From Romboutsia_C sp015668195 (GTDB taxonomy: Bacteria; Bacillota; Clostridia; Peptostreptococcales; Peptostreptococcaceae): 64,000 bases of DNA. The notes beneath the pieces were generated by a model that saw only the letters and a program-made list of their open reading frames with translations, made no database searches and was not told the origin of the DNA. The position numbers were made by a program, and so were the translations under genes. Positions 18,064 through 25,274 of this stretch are shown here, in pieces. Numbering within the stretch: position 1 is the stretch's first letter; each line of letters opens with the position of its first letter. The stretch lies in the NCBI RefSeq assembly GCF_015668195.1, contig NZ_JADPFC010000001.1, positions 372,001-436,000 of the forward strand. The letters run 5' to 3'.

Positions 18064-18666
18064 ATGACTAAAATAAAAGATGTATCTACATTAGTTAAAA
18101 CTAAATTTGTAGGACTTTATGATGTTAAGTATGAAAATAAGAATAATGACACAAGACACTGGATGGTAGCATCAAGAAAAGATGAGAATAATCTAAAAGA
18201 AATATATATGAATGATAAAGAAGATAAAATAGATGCAGTAGTAATAGCAGCGTATCATAAAAGTGAAAAGAAGTTAGTACTTATAAAACAATTTAGAGTA
18301 CCTATAAATAGTTATATATATGAACTTCCGGCAGGTCTTGTAGATAATGAAGAGGGTATAGAAAAAGCAGTAAAAAGGGAATTAAAAGAGGAGACAGGTT
18401 TAGAACTTATAAGTATAAATAATATAAATAGTAATGATAAACTATATTTATCTCCAGGAATGACTGACGAATCAGTAGCATTTGTGTATTGTTTATGTGA
18501 TGGAAATTTAAGTAAAGAGTTTTTAGAAGAAGATGAAGATATAGAAGCATTTTTAGTATCAAAGGAAGAAGCTAAAGAGATAATAAATGGACGAGAAAAA
18601 ATAGATATAAAATCATATCTATTACTTCAAATGTTTATAAACTTAGGAGAAAAATTATTTTATTAA
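18064..18666 (+). CDS. NUDIX hydrolase (ADP-ribose pyrophosphatase-like)
   Basis: The 200 aa product carries a full NUDIX box: GLVDNEEGIEKAVKRELK followed by EETGLEL at about 100-124, with the metal-binding REx2EE glutamates. PAGLV upstream and SPGMTDE downstream resemble ADP-ribose/nucleoside-diphosphate-sugar pyrophosphatases. It likely cleans up ADP-ribose or related compounds in the cytosol. It starts behind AAAAGGAAGTG and ends at a hairpin terminator. Confidence 0.88.
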   Translation: MTKIKDVSTLVKTKFVGLYDVKYENKNNDTRHWMVASRKDENNLKEIYMNDKEDKIDAVVIAAYHKSEKKLVLIKQFRVPINSYIYELPAGLVDNEEGIEKAVKRELKEETGLELISINNINSNDKLYLSPGMTDESVAFVYCLCDGNLSKEFLEEDEDIEAFLVSKEEAKEIINGREKIDIKSYLLLQMFINLGEKLFY

Positions 18667-18701
18667 TTATATGACATAAATACTAAACATATATATATGA
18701 T

Positions 18702-18731
18702 AACCGTATTATTTAATGTACGGTTTTTTAT
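18702..18731 (+). terminator. Terminator after the NUDIX gene
   Basis: AACCGTA pairs with TACGGTT, followed by a T run. Confidence 0.75.
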
Positions 18732-18756
18732 ATATAAGTAAGTAGGGAGATTTAGT

Positions 18757-19398
18757 ATGAATGTTAACCAAATAGTTATGATAGAGCTTTTAAATGCTAT
18801 AAGTAAATCTAATTCAAAAAATAAAGCTTGTACAAATAATAATTCAAATGTATTTGATTTTGTATTACAAAGTACATTTAATAGTATGCTTAATGGTAGC
18901 CAAACATGTAGTTGTAGTTGTAGTAATGAGAAGCAAAATAAACTTAATGATTTAGAGACACTTTTAAGTAATGTTAACGTAAATAAAGTTAATAATAGTA
19001 GTAATATAAATAATGTTAAAAAAAGTAATAATAAGATGGATGATGCAATAAAATTGCTAGAAAGCCAAATAGGCAAGCCATATGTATGGGGGGCAACAGG
19101 ACCAAAATCTTTTGATTGTTCTGGACTAGTTCAATATGTTTATAAAAATGCACTAGGTAAAGATATACCTCGGGTATCATATGAACAAAGTAAGTTTGGC
19201 CAAGCTGTTGAGAAAAATGATTTACAAGTTGGAGATTTAATATTTTTCGATACTATGAATAAAGGTAGGGTTAGTCATGTTGGAATGTATGTAGGAAATG
19301 GCGAGTTTATACATGCATCTAATCCAAAAGATGGAGTTAAAAAATCTAAGCTAACAGGTTATTATGAAAAACACTATAGAGGAGCCAGAAGACCATAG
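18757..19398 (+). CDS. NlpC/P60 cysteine peptidase without a signal peptide
   Basis: The 213 aa product has a C-terminal NlpC/P60 domain (about 92-213): KPYVWGATGPKSFDCSGLVQ with catalytic Cys121, then SHVGMYVG and FIHASNP. The family cuts D-Glu-meso-DAP type bonds in peptidoglycan. The first 90 residues have no secretion signal. They contain a helical FDFVLQSTFNSMLNG stretch, a CSCSCS cluster at about 52-57 and an Asn-rich linker. It may be released by lysis, act in the mother cell, or be exported by a non-Sec route; none of this is shown. A 60-base perfect palindrome begins ten bases after the stop. Confidence 0.88.
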   Translation: MNVNQIVMIELLNAISKSNSKNKACTNNNSNVFDFVLQSTFNSMLNGSQTCSCSCSNEKQNKLNDLETLLSNVNVNKVNNSSNINNVKKSNNKMDDAIKLLESQIGKPYVWGATGPKSFDCSGLVQYVYKNALGKDIPRVSYEQSKFGQAVEKNDLQVGDLIFFDTMNKGRVSHVGMYVGNGEFIHASNPKDGVKKSKLTGYYEKHYRGARRP

Positions 19399-19407
19399 AA
19401 CTAATTA

Positions 19408-19467
19408 CCTATAAAATAAGTTAAGATATATCATAAGCTTATGATATATCTTAACTTATTTTATAGG
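19408..19467. terminator. Perfect 60-bp palindrome (probable bidirectional terminator)
   Basis: Bases 19408-19437 are exactly complementary to 19438-19467 with no spacer, starting CCTATAAAATAAGTTAAG and centred on AAGCTT. There is no T run after it. It lies between the NlpC/P60 gene and cysK. Confidence 0.7.
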
Positions 19468-19588
19468 CATATATTCTTAAGATTGATTAAGTGATTTTTT
19501 TACAGAGTATAAATATATATATTTATGGGATTTATATTTATATAATAAAAAATAATAAAAATAAATACTAAAATATAAGGAGCAAATT

Positions 19589-20488
19589 ATGATTAATGAA
19601 AATATACTATCTACAATAGGAAATACTCCTATGATAAAACTTAATAATATAGGTAATAAAAATATATATGTAAAACTAGAAAAATACAACCCAGGAGGAA
19701 GTATAAAAGATAGAGCTGTTTTAAATATGATAAAAGGGCTAGAAGAAAGAAATATATTAAAAAATGGAAGTGTATTAGTAGAAGCTACAAGTGGGAATAC
19801 AGGTATAGCTCTATCAATGGTAGGAGCATTAAAAGGATACGAAGTTATAATAGTAATGCCAGACACTATGAGTGAAGAAAGAAGGACTCTTATGAAATGT
19901 TATGGTGCCAAATTAATATTAACAGATGGCAAGCTAGGTATGGATGGTGCTATAAACAAAGCTAAAGAGTTAATAGAAAATAATGAAAACTATATAAGTT
20001 TAAATCAATTTGAAAATGAAGATAATCCATATGCTCATTACAATACAACAGCAGTTGAAATATTAAATGATGTTAAAGACATAGACATTTTTGTTTGTGG
20101 TGTAGGGACAGGAGGAACATTAACAGGAATAGGAAGATACCTAAAAGAAAAAAATAAAGACATTAAGGTGGTAGCATTAGAGCCAAAAAGTTCACCTATA
20201 ATATCTAAAAATATTAAAGGACCTCATAAAATTCAAGGTATAGGAGCAGGATTTATACCTAAAAATTATGATCATAGTATAGTAGATGAGGTTATTACAG
20301 TAAGTGATGAAGAGGCTTATGAAGGAGTAAGATTGATGGCTAAAAAAGAAGGTATATTAGTAGGAATATCATCAGGTGCAAATATTTATGGTGCACTAGA
20401 ATTATCAAAGAAATTTCCTAATAAGAAAATAGTTACAGTAGCACCAGATGGGTTAGATAAATATATGTCTTTAAATATATTTAATTAA
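19589..20488 (+). CDS. cysK: Cysteine synthase (O-acetylserine sulfhydrylase)
   Basis: The 299 aa fold-type II PLP enzyme makes cysteine from O-acetylserine and sulfide. PLP Lys40 lies in PGGSIKDRA. The TSGNTG substrate loop (about 69-74) and the GVGTGGTLTGIGRYLK phosphate-binding loop are intact, and GISSGAN lies near the end. cysE follows after 19 bases, so the two enzymes of the pathway are co-transcribed. I see no T-box or S-box in the leader. Confidence 0.95.
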   Translation: MINENILSTIGNTPMIKLNNIGNKNIYVKLEKYNPGGSIKDRAVLNMIKGLEERNILKNGSVLVEATSGNTGIALSMVGALKGYEVIIVMPDTMSEERRTLMKCYGAKLILTDGKLGMDGAINKAKELIENNENYISLNQFENEDNPYAHYNTTAVEILNDVKDIDIFVCGVGTGGTLTGIGRYLKEKNKDIKVVALEPKSSPIISKNIKGPHKIQGIGAGFIPKNYDHSIVDEVITVSDEEAYEGVRLMAKKEGILVGISSGANIYGALELSKKFPNKKIVTVAPDGLDKYMSLNIFN

Positions 20489-20507
20489 ATCATAGAGGGA
20501 TGATTAT

Positions 20508-21023
20508 ATGTTTGAAAAAATTAAAGCAGATATTGAGTATATAATGGAGAATGATCCAGCAGCAAGAAGCAAAACAGAAGTATTTTTACTTTATCCATCT
20601 ATACATGCAAGGATAGGGCATAGTATTTCTCATTTTTTATATAGTCATAAGAGATTTTTTTTAGCAAGGTTAGTATCACAAATCTCAAGATTTTTGACAG
20701 GTATAGAAATACATCCTGGGGCTAAATTAGGTGGAGGAATACTTATAGATCATGGTATGGGGGTAGTTATTGGAGAAACTGCTGAGGTTGGAAGTAGAGT
20801 AACTATATATCATGGAACAACTTTAGGTGGAACAGGAAAAGAAAAGGGAAAAAGACATCCAACTGTTGGTGATAATGTAATAATTGGGGCAGGAGCCAAA
20901 GTTTTAGGTCCTGTCAATATAGGATCAAATTCAAAAATAGGATCAAATGCAGTTGTTTTAAAAGATGTACCAAATGGAGCTACAGTTGTTGGAATACCTG
21001 GTAAAGTAGTGAAGATAAAATAA
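20508..21023 (+). CDS. cysE: Serine O-acetyltransferase
   Basis: The 171 aa protein, of the short CysE type, acetylates serine for CysK. The N-terminus has a helical segment with DPAARSKTEVFLLYPS. The left-handed beta-helix follows, with GIEIHPGAKLGGGILIDHG, VVIGETAEVGSRVTIYHGTT, LGGTGKEKGKRHPTVGDN and a hexapeptide run to GIPGKVV. The catalytic His/Asp set (HPGA, IDHG) is present. It follows cysK with a GAGGGATG ribosome site. Confidence 0.95.
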   Translation: MFEKIKADIEYIMENDPAARSKTEVFLLYPSIHARIGHSISHFLYSHKRFFLARLVSQISRFLTGIEIHPGAKLGGGILIDHGMGVVIGETAEVGSRVTIYHGTTLGGTGKEKGKRHPTVGDNVIIGAGAKVLGPVNIGSNSKIGSNAVVLKDVPNGATVVGIPGKVVKIK

Positions 21024-21099
21024 TTTTAAAAAGCAATACAATACATCTAAAACATGTTATTATATATTATAAAGTTAAAAATTAAGGATGGATGATTTT

Positions 21100-21405
21100 A
21101 TGCATTTTACATATATAATAAGATGTAGAGATAATTCTTTATACACAGGGTATACAACCGATATAATAAGACGTATAAAAGAACATGAAAAAGGTATAAA
21201 TTCTAAATATACACGGTCAAGGGGTTTTTTAAAACTAGAAGTATGTTTTGTAAGTGATACGAAAAGTAAAGCTATGAAATTAGAAAGTTATATAAAAAAA
21301 CTTTCTAGAAATAAAAAGCTTTGGCTAATAGAAAATAATGAAGAGTTTGTAAATGAATTAGAAGATAAAGAAGAATATAAAATATATAAAGAGGAAGCTT
21401 TATAA
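21100..21405 (+). CDS. GIY-YIG domain protein (UPF0213/YhbQ-like)
   Basis: The 101 aa single-domain protein has a GIY-YIG nuclease fold: FTYIIRCRDNSLYTGYT, RIKEHEKG and the SKYTRSRG loop. The UPF0213 group is widespread, and its cellular substrate is not settled. I start at 21100 because AAGGATGG is correctly spaced for it and directly abuts the alternative ATG at 21088. The terminator stem begins inside the last codons. Confidence 0.87.
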   Translation: MHFTYIIRCRDNSLYTGYTTDIIRRIKEHEKGINSKYTRSRGFLKLEVCFVSDTKSKAMKLESYIKKLSRNKKLWLIENNEEFVNELEDKEEYKIYKEEAL

Positions 21406-21424
21406 TAATCAAGCTTCCTCTTTA
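21389..21424. terminator. Bidirectional terminator overlapping the 3' end of the GIY-YIG gene
   Basis: AAAGAGGAAGCTT pairs with AAGCTTCCTCTTT. It includes the stop codon and lies between convergent genes. Confidence 0.8.
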
Positions 21425-21435
21425 TATATTTTATA

Positions 21436-22353
21436 TTAATTTTTATAAGGGATCTTCTTAGGAGGCATATATTTTTCTTTTACTTTTTTACCAGGAGCTT
21501 CATATCCTTTAGGTCCCATTTCACCTTTAGGTCCAGCAGGTCCCATAGGCCCCATTTCACCTTTAGGTCCAGCAGGTCCCATAGATCCCATTTCACCTTT
21601 AGGTCCAGCAGGTCCCATAGATCCCATTTCACCTTTAGGTCCAGCAGATCCCATAGATCCCATTTCACCTTTAGGTCCAGCAGGTCCCATAGATCCCATT
21701 TCGCCTTTAGCGCCTTTAGGTCCAGCAGGTCCCATAGGTCCCATCTCACCTTTAGATCCAGAAGGTCCCATAGGTCCCATCTCACCTTTAGATCCAGAAG
21801 GTCCCATAGGTCCCATTTCGCCTTTAGCGCCTTTAGGTCCAGCAGGTCCCATAGGTCCCATTTCGCCTTTAGCGCCTTTAGGTCCAGCAGGTCCCATAGG
21901 TCCCATTTCACCTTTAGCGCCTTTAGGTCCAGCAGGCCCCATAGGTCCCATTTCACCCTTAGGTACTTGTACACCTATACTCAAATTTGTACCACATAGA
22001 GGATTAACATAGGTTTCTTTACCAAAATCTATATATTGAATGGCATTAAGTTTTACGTATATAGGTCCCTTACCGGATGGCGTTTTACCAACAACTCCGC
22101 AACTATTTACATCACATATACAAAGTCTTAATATACAATTATTATCTACTAACTTTAATCCAACAATCCTTCCTATACAATTACATAATATATGAAATAT
22201 TTCACAGTTGCACAAGTCTACAGGATATACAAACATAGGAGACATTTTTAAATTTGCACCTTTATTTTTTTTATATTCTTTTTCACAATGGCAATCATCT
22301 AAATCATAGTACTTTTTACACTTCTTAGTTTTATCCATACAATCTTTATGCAT
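21436..22353 (-). CDS. Collagen-like protein, probable spore-surface (exosporium/coat) component
   Basis: The 305 aa product has three parts. Residues 1-132 are Cys-rich (13 Cys, several as CxC: CHC, CNC, CNC, CIC) and carry no signal peptide. Residues 133-285 are 51 uninterrupted Gly-X-Y triplets, built mostly from GEM-GPM-GPA-GPK with an optional GAK. The last 20 residues are Lys/Pro-rich. Pro stands only in X positions and Lys-Gly-Glu pairs recur, a known way to stabilise bacterial collagen helices. There is almost no Thr, unlike the glycosylated GXT repeats of C. difficile BclA. The start at 22353 follows GGGGTGTTTGT; the longer frame to 22437 has no site. Spore location is inferred from neighbours and composition. 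Confidence 0.8.
   Translation of the reverse strand: MHKDCMDKTKKCKKYYDLDDCHCEKEYKKNKGANLKMSPMFVYPVDLCNCEIFHILCNCIGRIVGLKLVDNNCILRLCICDVNSCGVVGKTPSGKGPIYVKLNAIQYIDFGKETYVNPLCGTNLSIGVQVPKGEMGPMGPAGPKGAKGEMGPMGPAGPKGAKGEMGPMGPAGPKGAKGEMGPMGPSGSKGEMGPMGPSGSKGEMGPMGPAGPKGAKGEMGSMGPAGPKGEMGSMGSAGPKGEMGSMGPAGPKGEMGSMGPAGPKGEMGPMGPAGPKGEMGPKGYEAPGKKVKEKYMPPKKIPYKN
21499..21957 (-). repeat. Gly-X-Y coding repeat array (36- and 45-base units)
   Basis: Tandem units of 12 residues (GEMG-PMGPAGPK type) or 15 residues (with GAK) repeat about 11 times. Neighbouring units are nearly identical in DNA, and GS-for-GP variants are clustered. This pattern suggests expansion by slippage or unequal recombination and is likely to vary in length between strains. 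Confidence 0.92.
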
Positions 22354-22525
22354 ACAAACACCCCATGTCAAATATTTTAATTTAGTAGTAATACTACATA
22401 ATATACATATATGATAAAAACATTTAAAAGGAAACAATAAGTTACCAAAATAAATAAAATATATATAACAATAAGTGATGGAAAAATATAAGAGATATTC
22501 ACTTTATCAAGCATTTTAAATAAGT

Positions 22526-22553
22526 CACCCTTAAGAAATTTAATACATATAAT
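22526..22553 (+). promoter_or_regulatory. SigE/SigK-type sporulation promoter
   Basis: AC at 22527-22528, 17 bases, then CATATAAT (CATA-N3-T) at 22546-22553. This is the mother-cell sigma pattern. It lies 50 bases before the GTG start, with the same AC-N17-CATA-N3-T layout as the three promoters across the locus. Confidence 0.5.
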
Positions 22554-22603
22554 GATGTAAGGTGTCGTATAGATACTTTAATTAATAAAAGGAGGCTTAT
22601 TTT

Positions 22604-23605
22604 GTGAACTCTGAAGAGAAAAATAATAGAATAGAAAGTTATGAAGAATATGAAGATTATATGTTAATGGATAGTATTTCTAAAAGATCTCCTTTTTACA
22701 ATTTAAATAAGAGTGTTGAAAGAAAGTACAACAAAAATTGTAAAGAAGAAGAAAAAGAGCACAACAAAAAATCAGACGAGAGTAGTGACAAATGCAAGTT
22801 AATAGAATCAAATAATAGCACTAAAAGTAATGTAAATCAAAATGATAAAGAAGAAGAAAAAGAGCACAACAAAAATTCAAGCAAGAAAATTAACACAAAC
22901 AAGTTGCTAGAATTATTACTACGATATATTAATAATAAGGAAATTAACCCATTAACTTTAATGAACCTAGATGATGATACAAAAAATATATATTCAAAAT
23001 CTAATTTAAAAGATATGAATGTACTAGATGGTTTATTATCAAATATGTTAATGAGTGATTATAAACTAAACGAAAGTAATAATAATTCAATTGAAGAAAT
23101 TATAAAACTAATGAATGGAGGGATGCCAAAAATGAATCTAAATTATGGAAATAGTGAAAATAATAAAAATAATGAAGATATAAATGAGAATATAAAACGA
23201 ATACTAGAAAGAGTAAATATAGATGAATTAAAACAAGAAGTAGAAGGTAAATCTATGGATGAAATTATAGAAATAGCTAAAAAAGTATCATCGGGTATGA
23301 ACTTTGATAATAGACAAAATGAAGAAAATAAATCAAATGTAAATAATATATTAGAAGAAATAGATATAAATAAACTAAAGCAAGAAGTAGAAGGAAAGTC
23401 TATGGAAGAAATTATAGAAATGGCTAAAAAAATATCATCAAATATAAATTTTGATAATGAGCAAAATGAAAAAAGCAAATCAAATATTAATAATGATGCA
23501 AGCAATATATTAGAAGACATCGATATAAATAAATTAAGAGAAGAAGTAGAAGGAAAGTCTATGGAAGAAATTATGGAAATGATAAAAAAGATATCTAAAA
23601 AATAA
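22604..23605 (+). CDS. Acidic Asn/Lys/Glu-rich repeat protein of the spore-surface locus
   Basis: The 333 aa product starts at GTG, eight bases after GGAGG. It is highly charged and probably largely disordered. Two copies of KEEEKEHNK lie near residues 46 and 85. A hydrophobic helical patch (LLELLLRYINNKEINPLTLM) lies near 105. Three copies of a 49-53 residue unit start at residues 200, 249 and 302; each reads ILE(x)xxIxxLxxEVEGKSMxEIxE followed by KKISS. No known catalytic motif is visible. It is divergent from the collagen-like gene and behind a sporulation-type promoter, so a coat or exosporium assembly role is plausible but inferred. I do not recognise the family. Confidence 0.75.
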   Translation: MNSEEKNNRIESYEEYEDYMLMDSISKRSPFYNLNKSVERKYNKNCKEEEKEHNKKSDESSDKCKLIESNNSTKSNVNQNDKEEEKEHNKNSSKKINTNKLLELLLRYINNKEINPLTLMNLDDDTKNIYSKSNLKDMNVLDGLLSNMLMSDYKLNESNNNSIEEIIKLMNGGMPKMNLNYGNSENNKNNEDINENIKRILERVNIDELKQEVEGKSMDEIIEIAKKVSSGMNFDNRQNEENKSNVNNILEEIDINKLKQEVEGKSMEEIIEMAKKISSNINFDNEQNEKSKSNINNDASNILEDIDINKLREEVEGKSMEEIMEMIKKISKK

Positions 23606-23621
23606 TTGCATATATAAAAAT

Positions 23622-23652
23622 AAGACACCTATTATATTCTAGGTGTCTTTTA
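23622..23652. terminator. Bidirectional terminator, repeat-protein gene / first small coat-like gene
   Basis: AAGACACCTA pairs with TAGGTGTCTT with T runs on both strands. It serves two convergent genes, and its stem resembles the two other terminators in this locus. Confidence 0.82.
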
Positions 23653-23678
23653 TTAATTAATATATATTATAATTTATA

Positions 23679-23867
23679 CTAAATTAAGCAATTACCATGT
23701 CCTTTTTTATTACAGCAGAATAAAAGGATTATTATAATAAATACAAAGCATTTATTATTATCATCAAATCCACAACCTTGTCCGCAGTCAAATCCATCAT
23801 TACAAAGTAATAAAAGTAATATTATAAAAAAGTTATCATTACAAAAACATCTATCGTTTCCAAACAT
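23679..23867 (-). CDS. Small Cys-rich hydrophobic protein, tandem copy 1
   Basis: The 62 aa product has the layout MFGN, NFFIILLLLLCNDGF, a short Gly/Asp/Cys linker (CGQGCGFDDNNKC), FIIIILLFCCNKKGHGNC. The two hydrophobic segments are short for true membrane spans and flank the variable linker. It is the shortest of three tandem paralogues. It has a GGAGGTTTT ribosome site and its own sporulation-type promoter. I know no function for it; small Cys-rich spore coat proteins of similar size exist in clostridia, and the promoter supports that reading. Confidence 0.75.
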   Translation of the reverse strand: MFGNDRCFCNDNFFIILLLLLCNDGFDCGQGCGFDDNNKCFVFIIIILLFCCNKKGHGNCLI

Positions 23868-23934
23868 AGTAAAACCTCCATTGTATTTTTATTTAAGCTT
23901 TAAATTAAAAGATATATTTTTATATATCTAATAA

Positions 23935-23961
23935 ATAATATGTATAAAATGCAGAAAAAGT
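23935..23961 (-). promoter_or_regulatory. SigE/SigK-type promoter of tandem copy 1
   Basis: On the minus strand AC is followed by 17 bases and CATATTAT. A leader hairpin AGATATAT-N4-ATATATCT lies between promoter and gene. Confidence 0.55.
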
Positions 23962-24034
23962 TACTAATTTCGACAAAATGATTAAATTAATAAGTTATGT
24001 AATTAATTTAAATAAAATATAAAAAATTATATAC

Positions 24035-24066
24035 AAAAAAGCACCTATAATAGGTGCCTTTTTTAT
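24035..24066 (-). terminator. Terminator of tandem copy 2
   Basis: GCACCTATAATAGGTGC with A/T runs on both sides. It is almost identical to the terminators of the other tandem copies. Confidence 0.8.
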
Positions 24067-24087
24067 TAATATATGTTATAACTTATA

Positions 24088-24324
24088 TTATCTTAAGCAA
24101 TTGCCATGTCCTTTTTTATTACAGCAGAATAAAAGGATTATTATTATAAATATAAAGAATCCATTTTTATCGTCGCATTTGTTATGATGATTACATTCAT
24201 CATGATGATCCCATTTATCATCACATTTATCATGACGATCACAACCGAAACCATCGTTACAAAGTAATAAAAGTAATATTATAAAAAAGTTATTATCACA
24301 AAAATCATTATTTCTTCCAAACAT
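24088..24324 (-). CDS. Small Cys/His-rich hydrophobic protein, tandem copy 2
   Basis: The 78 aa paralogue shares the start (MFGRNNDFCDNNFFIILL), the first hydrophobic segment and the end (IIILLFCCNKKGHGNCLR) with its neighbours. The central linker is expanded to an Asp/His/Cys-rich run (CDDKWDHHDECNHHNKCDD), a plausible metal-binding stretch. Promoter, leader hairpin, ribosome site and terminator are repeated with it, so the whole transcription unit was duplicated. Function unknown. Confidence 0.78.
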   Translation of the reverse strand: MFGRNNDFCDNNFFIILLLLLCNDGFGCDRHDKCDDKWDHHDECNHHNKCDDKNGFFIFIIIILLFCCNKKGHGNCLR

Positions 24325-24394
24325 ATTAAAACCTCCATTATATTTTTATTATTTAAGTTTAAAATTAAAAGATATATTTTTATATATCTAATAA

Positions 24395-24421
24395 ATAATA
24401 TGTATAAAATACAGAAAAAGT
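24395..24421 (-). promoter_or_regulatory. SigE/SigK-type promoter of tandem copy 2
   Basis: AC-N17-CATATTAT on the minus strand, in the same position relative to the gene as in copies 1 and 3. Confidence 0.55.
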
Positions 24422-24496
24422 TACTAATTTCGACAAAATAATTGAAATTAATTAATGAATTCAAATAAAGACATAAAAATAAATGTATATAAAAAT

Positions 24497-24522
24497 GAGG
24501 CACCTATAATAGGTGCCTTTTG
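24497..24522 (-). terminator. Terminator of tandem copy 3
   Basis: GGCACCTATAATAGGTGCC hairpin; on the minus strand it is followed by CTCATTTTTAT. Confidence 0.78.
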
Positions 24523-24550
24523 TTAATTAATATATATATTATAACTTATA

Positions 24551-24802
24551 TTATCTTAAGCAATTGCCATGTCCTTTTTTATTACAGCAGAATAAAATGA
24601 TTATTATAAATATAAAGAATTCATTATTATTACATCTTCTATTATGGTCTCCATCATGGTCTCCACCATGGCATCCATCATGGCCTCCACCGTGACCGCA
24701 GCCAAAACCATCATTACAAAGTAATAAAAGTAATATTATAAAAAAGTTATCATCACAAAAACCATTATTTCTTCCAAATATATTAAAATCGTTTCCAAAC
24801 AT
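24551..24802 (-). CDS. Small Cys/His/Gly-rich hydrophobic protein, tandem copy 3
   Basis: The 83 aa paralogue starts MFGNDFNIFGRNNGFC, which looks like a short internal duplication of the N-terminal motif. The shared hydrophobic segment follows, then a Gly/His/Asp linker (GHGGGHDGCHGGDHDGDHN), then FIIIILFCCNKKGHGNCLR. The linker differs from that of copy 2 in residues used but keeps the His/Asp/Cys character. That suggests selection for metal-binding or charge rather than sequence. It has the same promoter and terminator architecture as the other copies. Confidence 0.78.
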   Translation of the reverse strand: MFGNDFNIFGRNNGFCDDNFFIILLLLLCNDGFGCGHGGGHDGCHGGDHDGDHNRRCNNNEFFIFIIIILFCCNKKGHGNCLR

Positions 24803-24872
24803 ATTAAAACCTCCACTATATTTTTATTATTTAAGATTTAAATTAAAAGATATATTTTCATATATCTAATAA

Positions 24873-24899
24873 ATAATATGTATTAAACGCAGAAAAAGT
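24873..24899 (-). promoter_or_regulatory. SigE/SigK-type promoter of tandem copy 3
   Basis: AC-N17-CATATTAT on the minus strand. The spacer differs by a few bases from copies 1 and 2 while the boxes are kept. Confidence 0.55.
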
Positions 24900-25050
24900 T
24901 ACTAATTTCGACAAAAATATTTAAAATTATACAAAAATTTAAACTAAGTGTACTAGTCAGGTGATAAACTAAAAGGAGAGAAAATGAACTTTCAAATATA
25001 TAGTAAATTTCGTATATATCTTCAAATAATAAAATATATAAAAAGGGAAA

Positions 25051-25143
25051 ATGAAAGAATTTATTGGAATAAATGGTGTTGGTAAATTAACAATATTAAA
25101 ATATACAAAGATGAAATACTATGTAGTTAATATTAAATTTTAA
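25051..25143 (+). pseudogene. Decayed fragment resembling an ABC-type ATP-binding domain start
   Basis: A 30-codon frame reads KEFIGINGVGKLTILKYT, which looks like a degraded Walker A (GxNGxGKxTxLK) of an ABC ATPase, and then stops. An unrelated 33-codon frame with a good ribosome site (AAAGGAGAG, ATG at 24984) overlaps it in another phase. The surrounding 470 bases (24803-25274) hold no other gene. I read this as the remnant of a lost transporter gene; the resemblance is short. Confidence 0.35.
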
Positions 25144-25178
25144 TATGAAGATAAATTCATATTAAATATATTAATTTA

Positions 25179-25209
25179 TTGACAATAAATATGTTATATT
25201 GGTTATAAT
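25179..25209 (+). promoter_or_regulatory. Probable sigma-A promoter of the AI-2E family gene
   Basis: TTGACA and TATAAT with a longish 19-base spacer (18 if TTATAA is used), 65 bases before the start codon. Confidence 0.5.
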
Positions 25210-25274
25210 TAAATGATAGGTAAAAAAATTATGCTATTAAAAGGTAAATTTAATTAGGAGGAATCACAACGTAA

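Noticed and set aside
19468..19588. T-box or S-box control of cysK-cysE
   Set aside because: The leader is short and lacks the T-box sequence and the SAM aptamer core.
21499..21957. Regular repeats that might suggest a CRISPR array
   Set aside because: The units are contiguous coding triplets without spacers, and no cas genes lie nearby.
21480..21974. Long minus-strand frame inside the collagen-like gene, rich in WDLLDLK repeats
   Set aside because: It is the shifted-frame reading of the Gly-X-Y DNA repeats, with no ribosome site of its own; the collagen frame explains the sequence.
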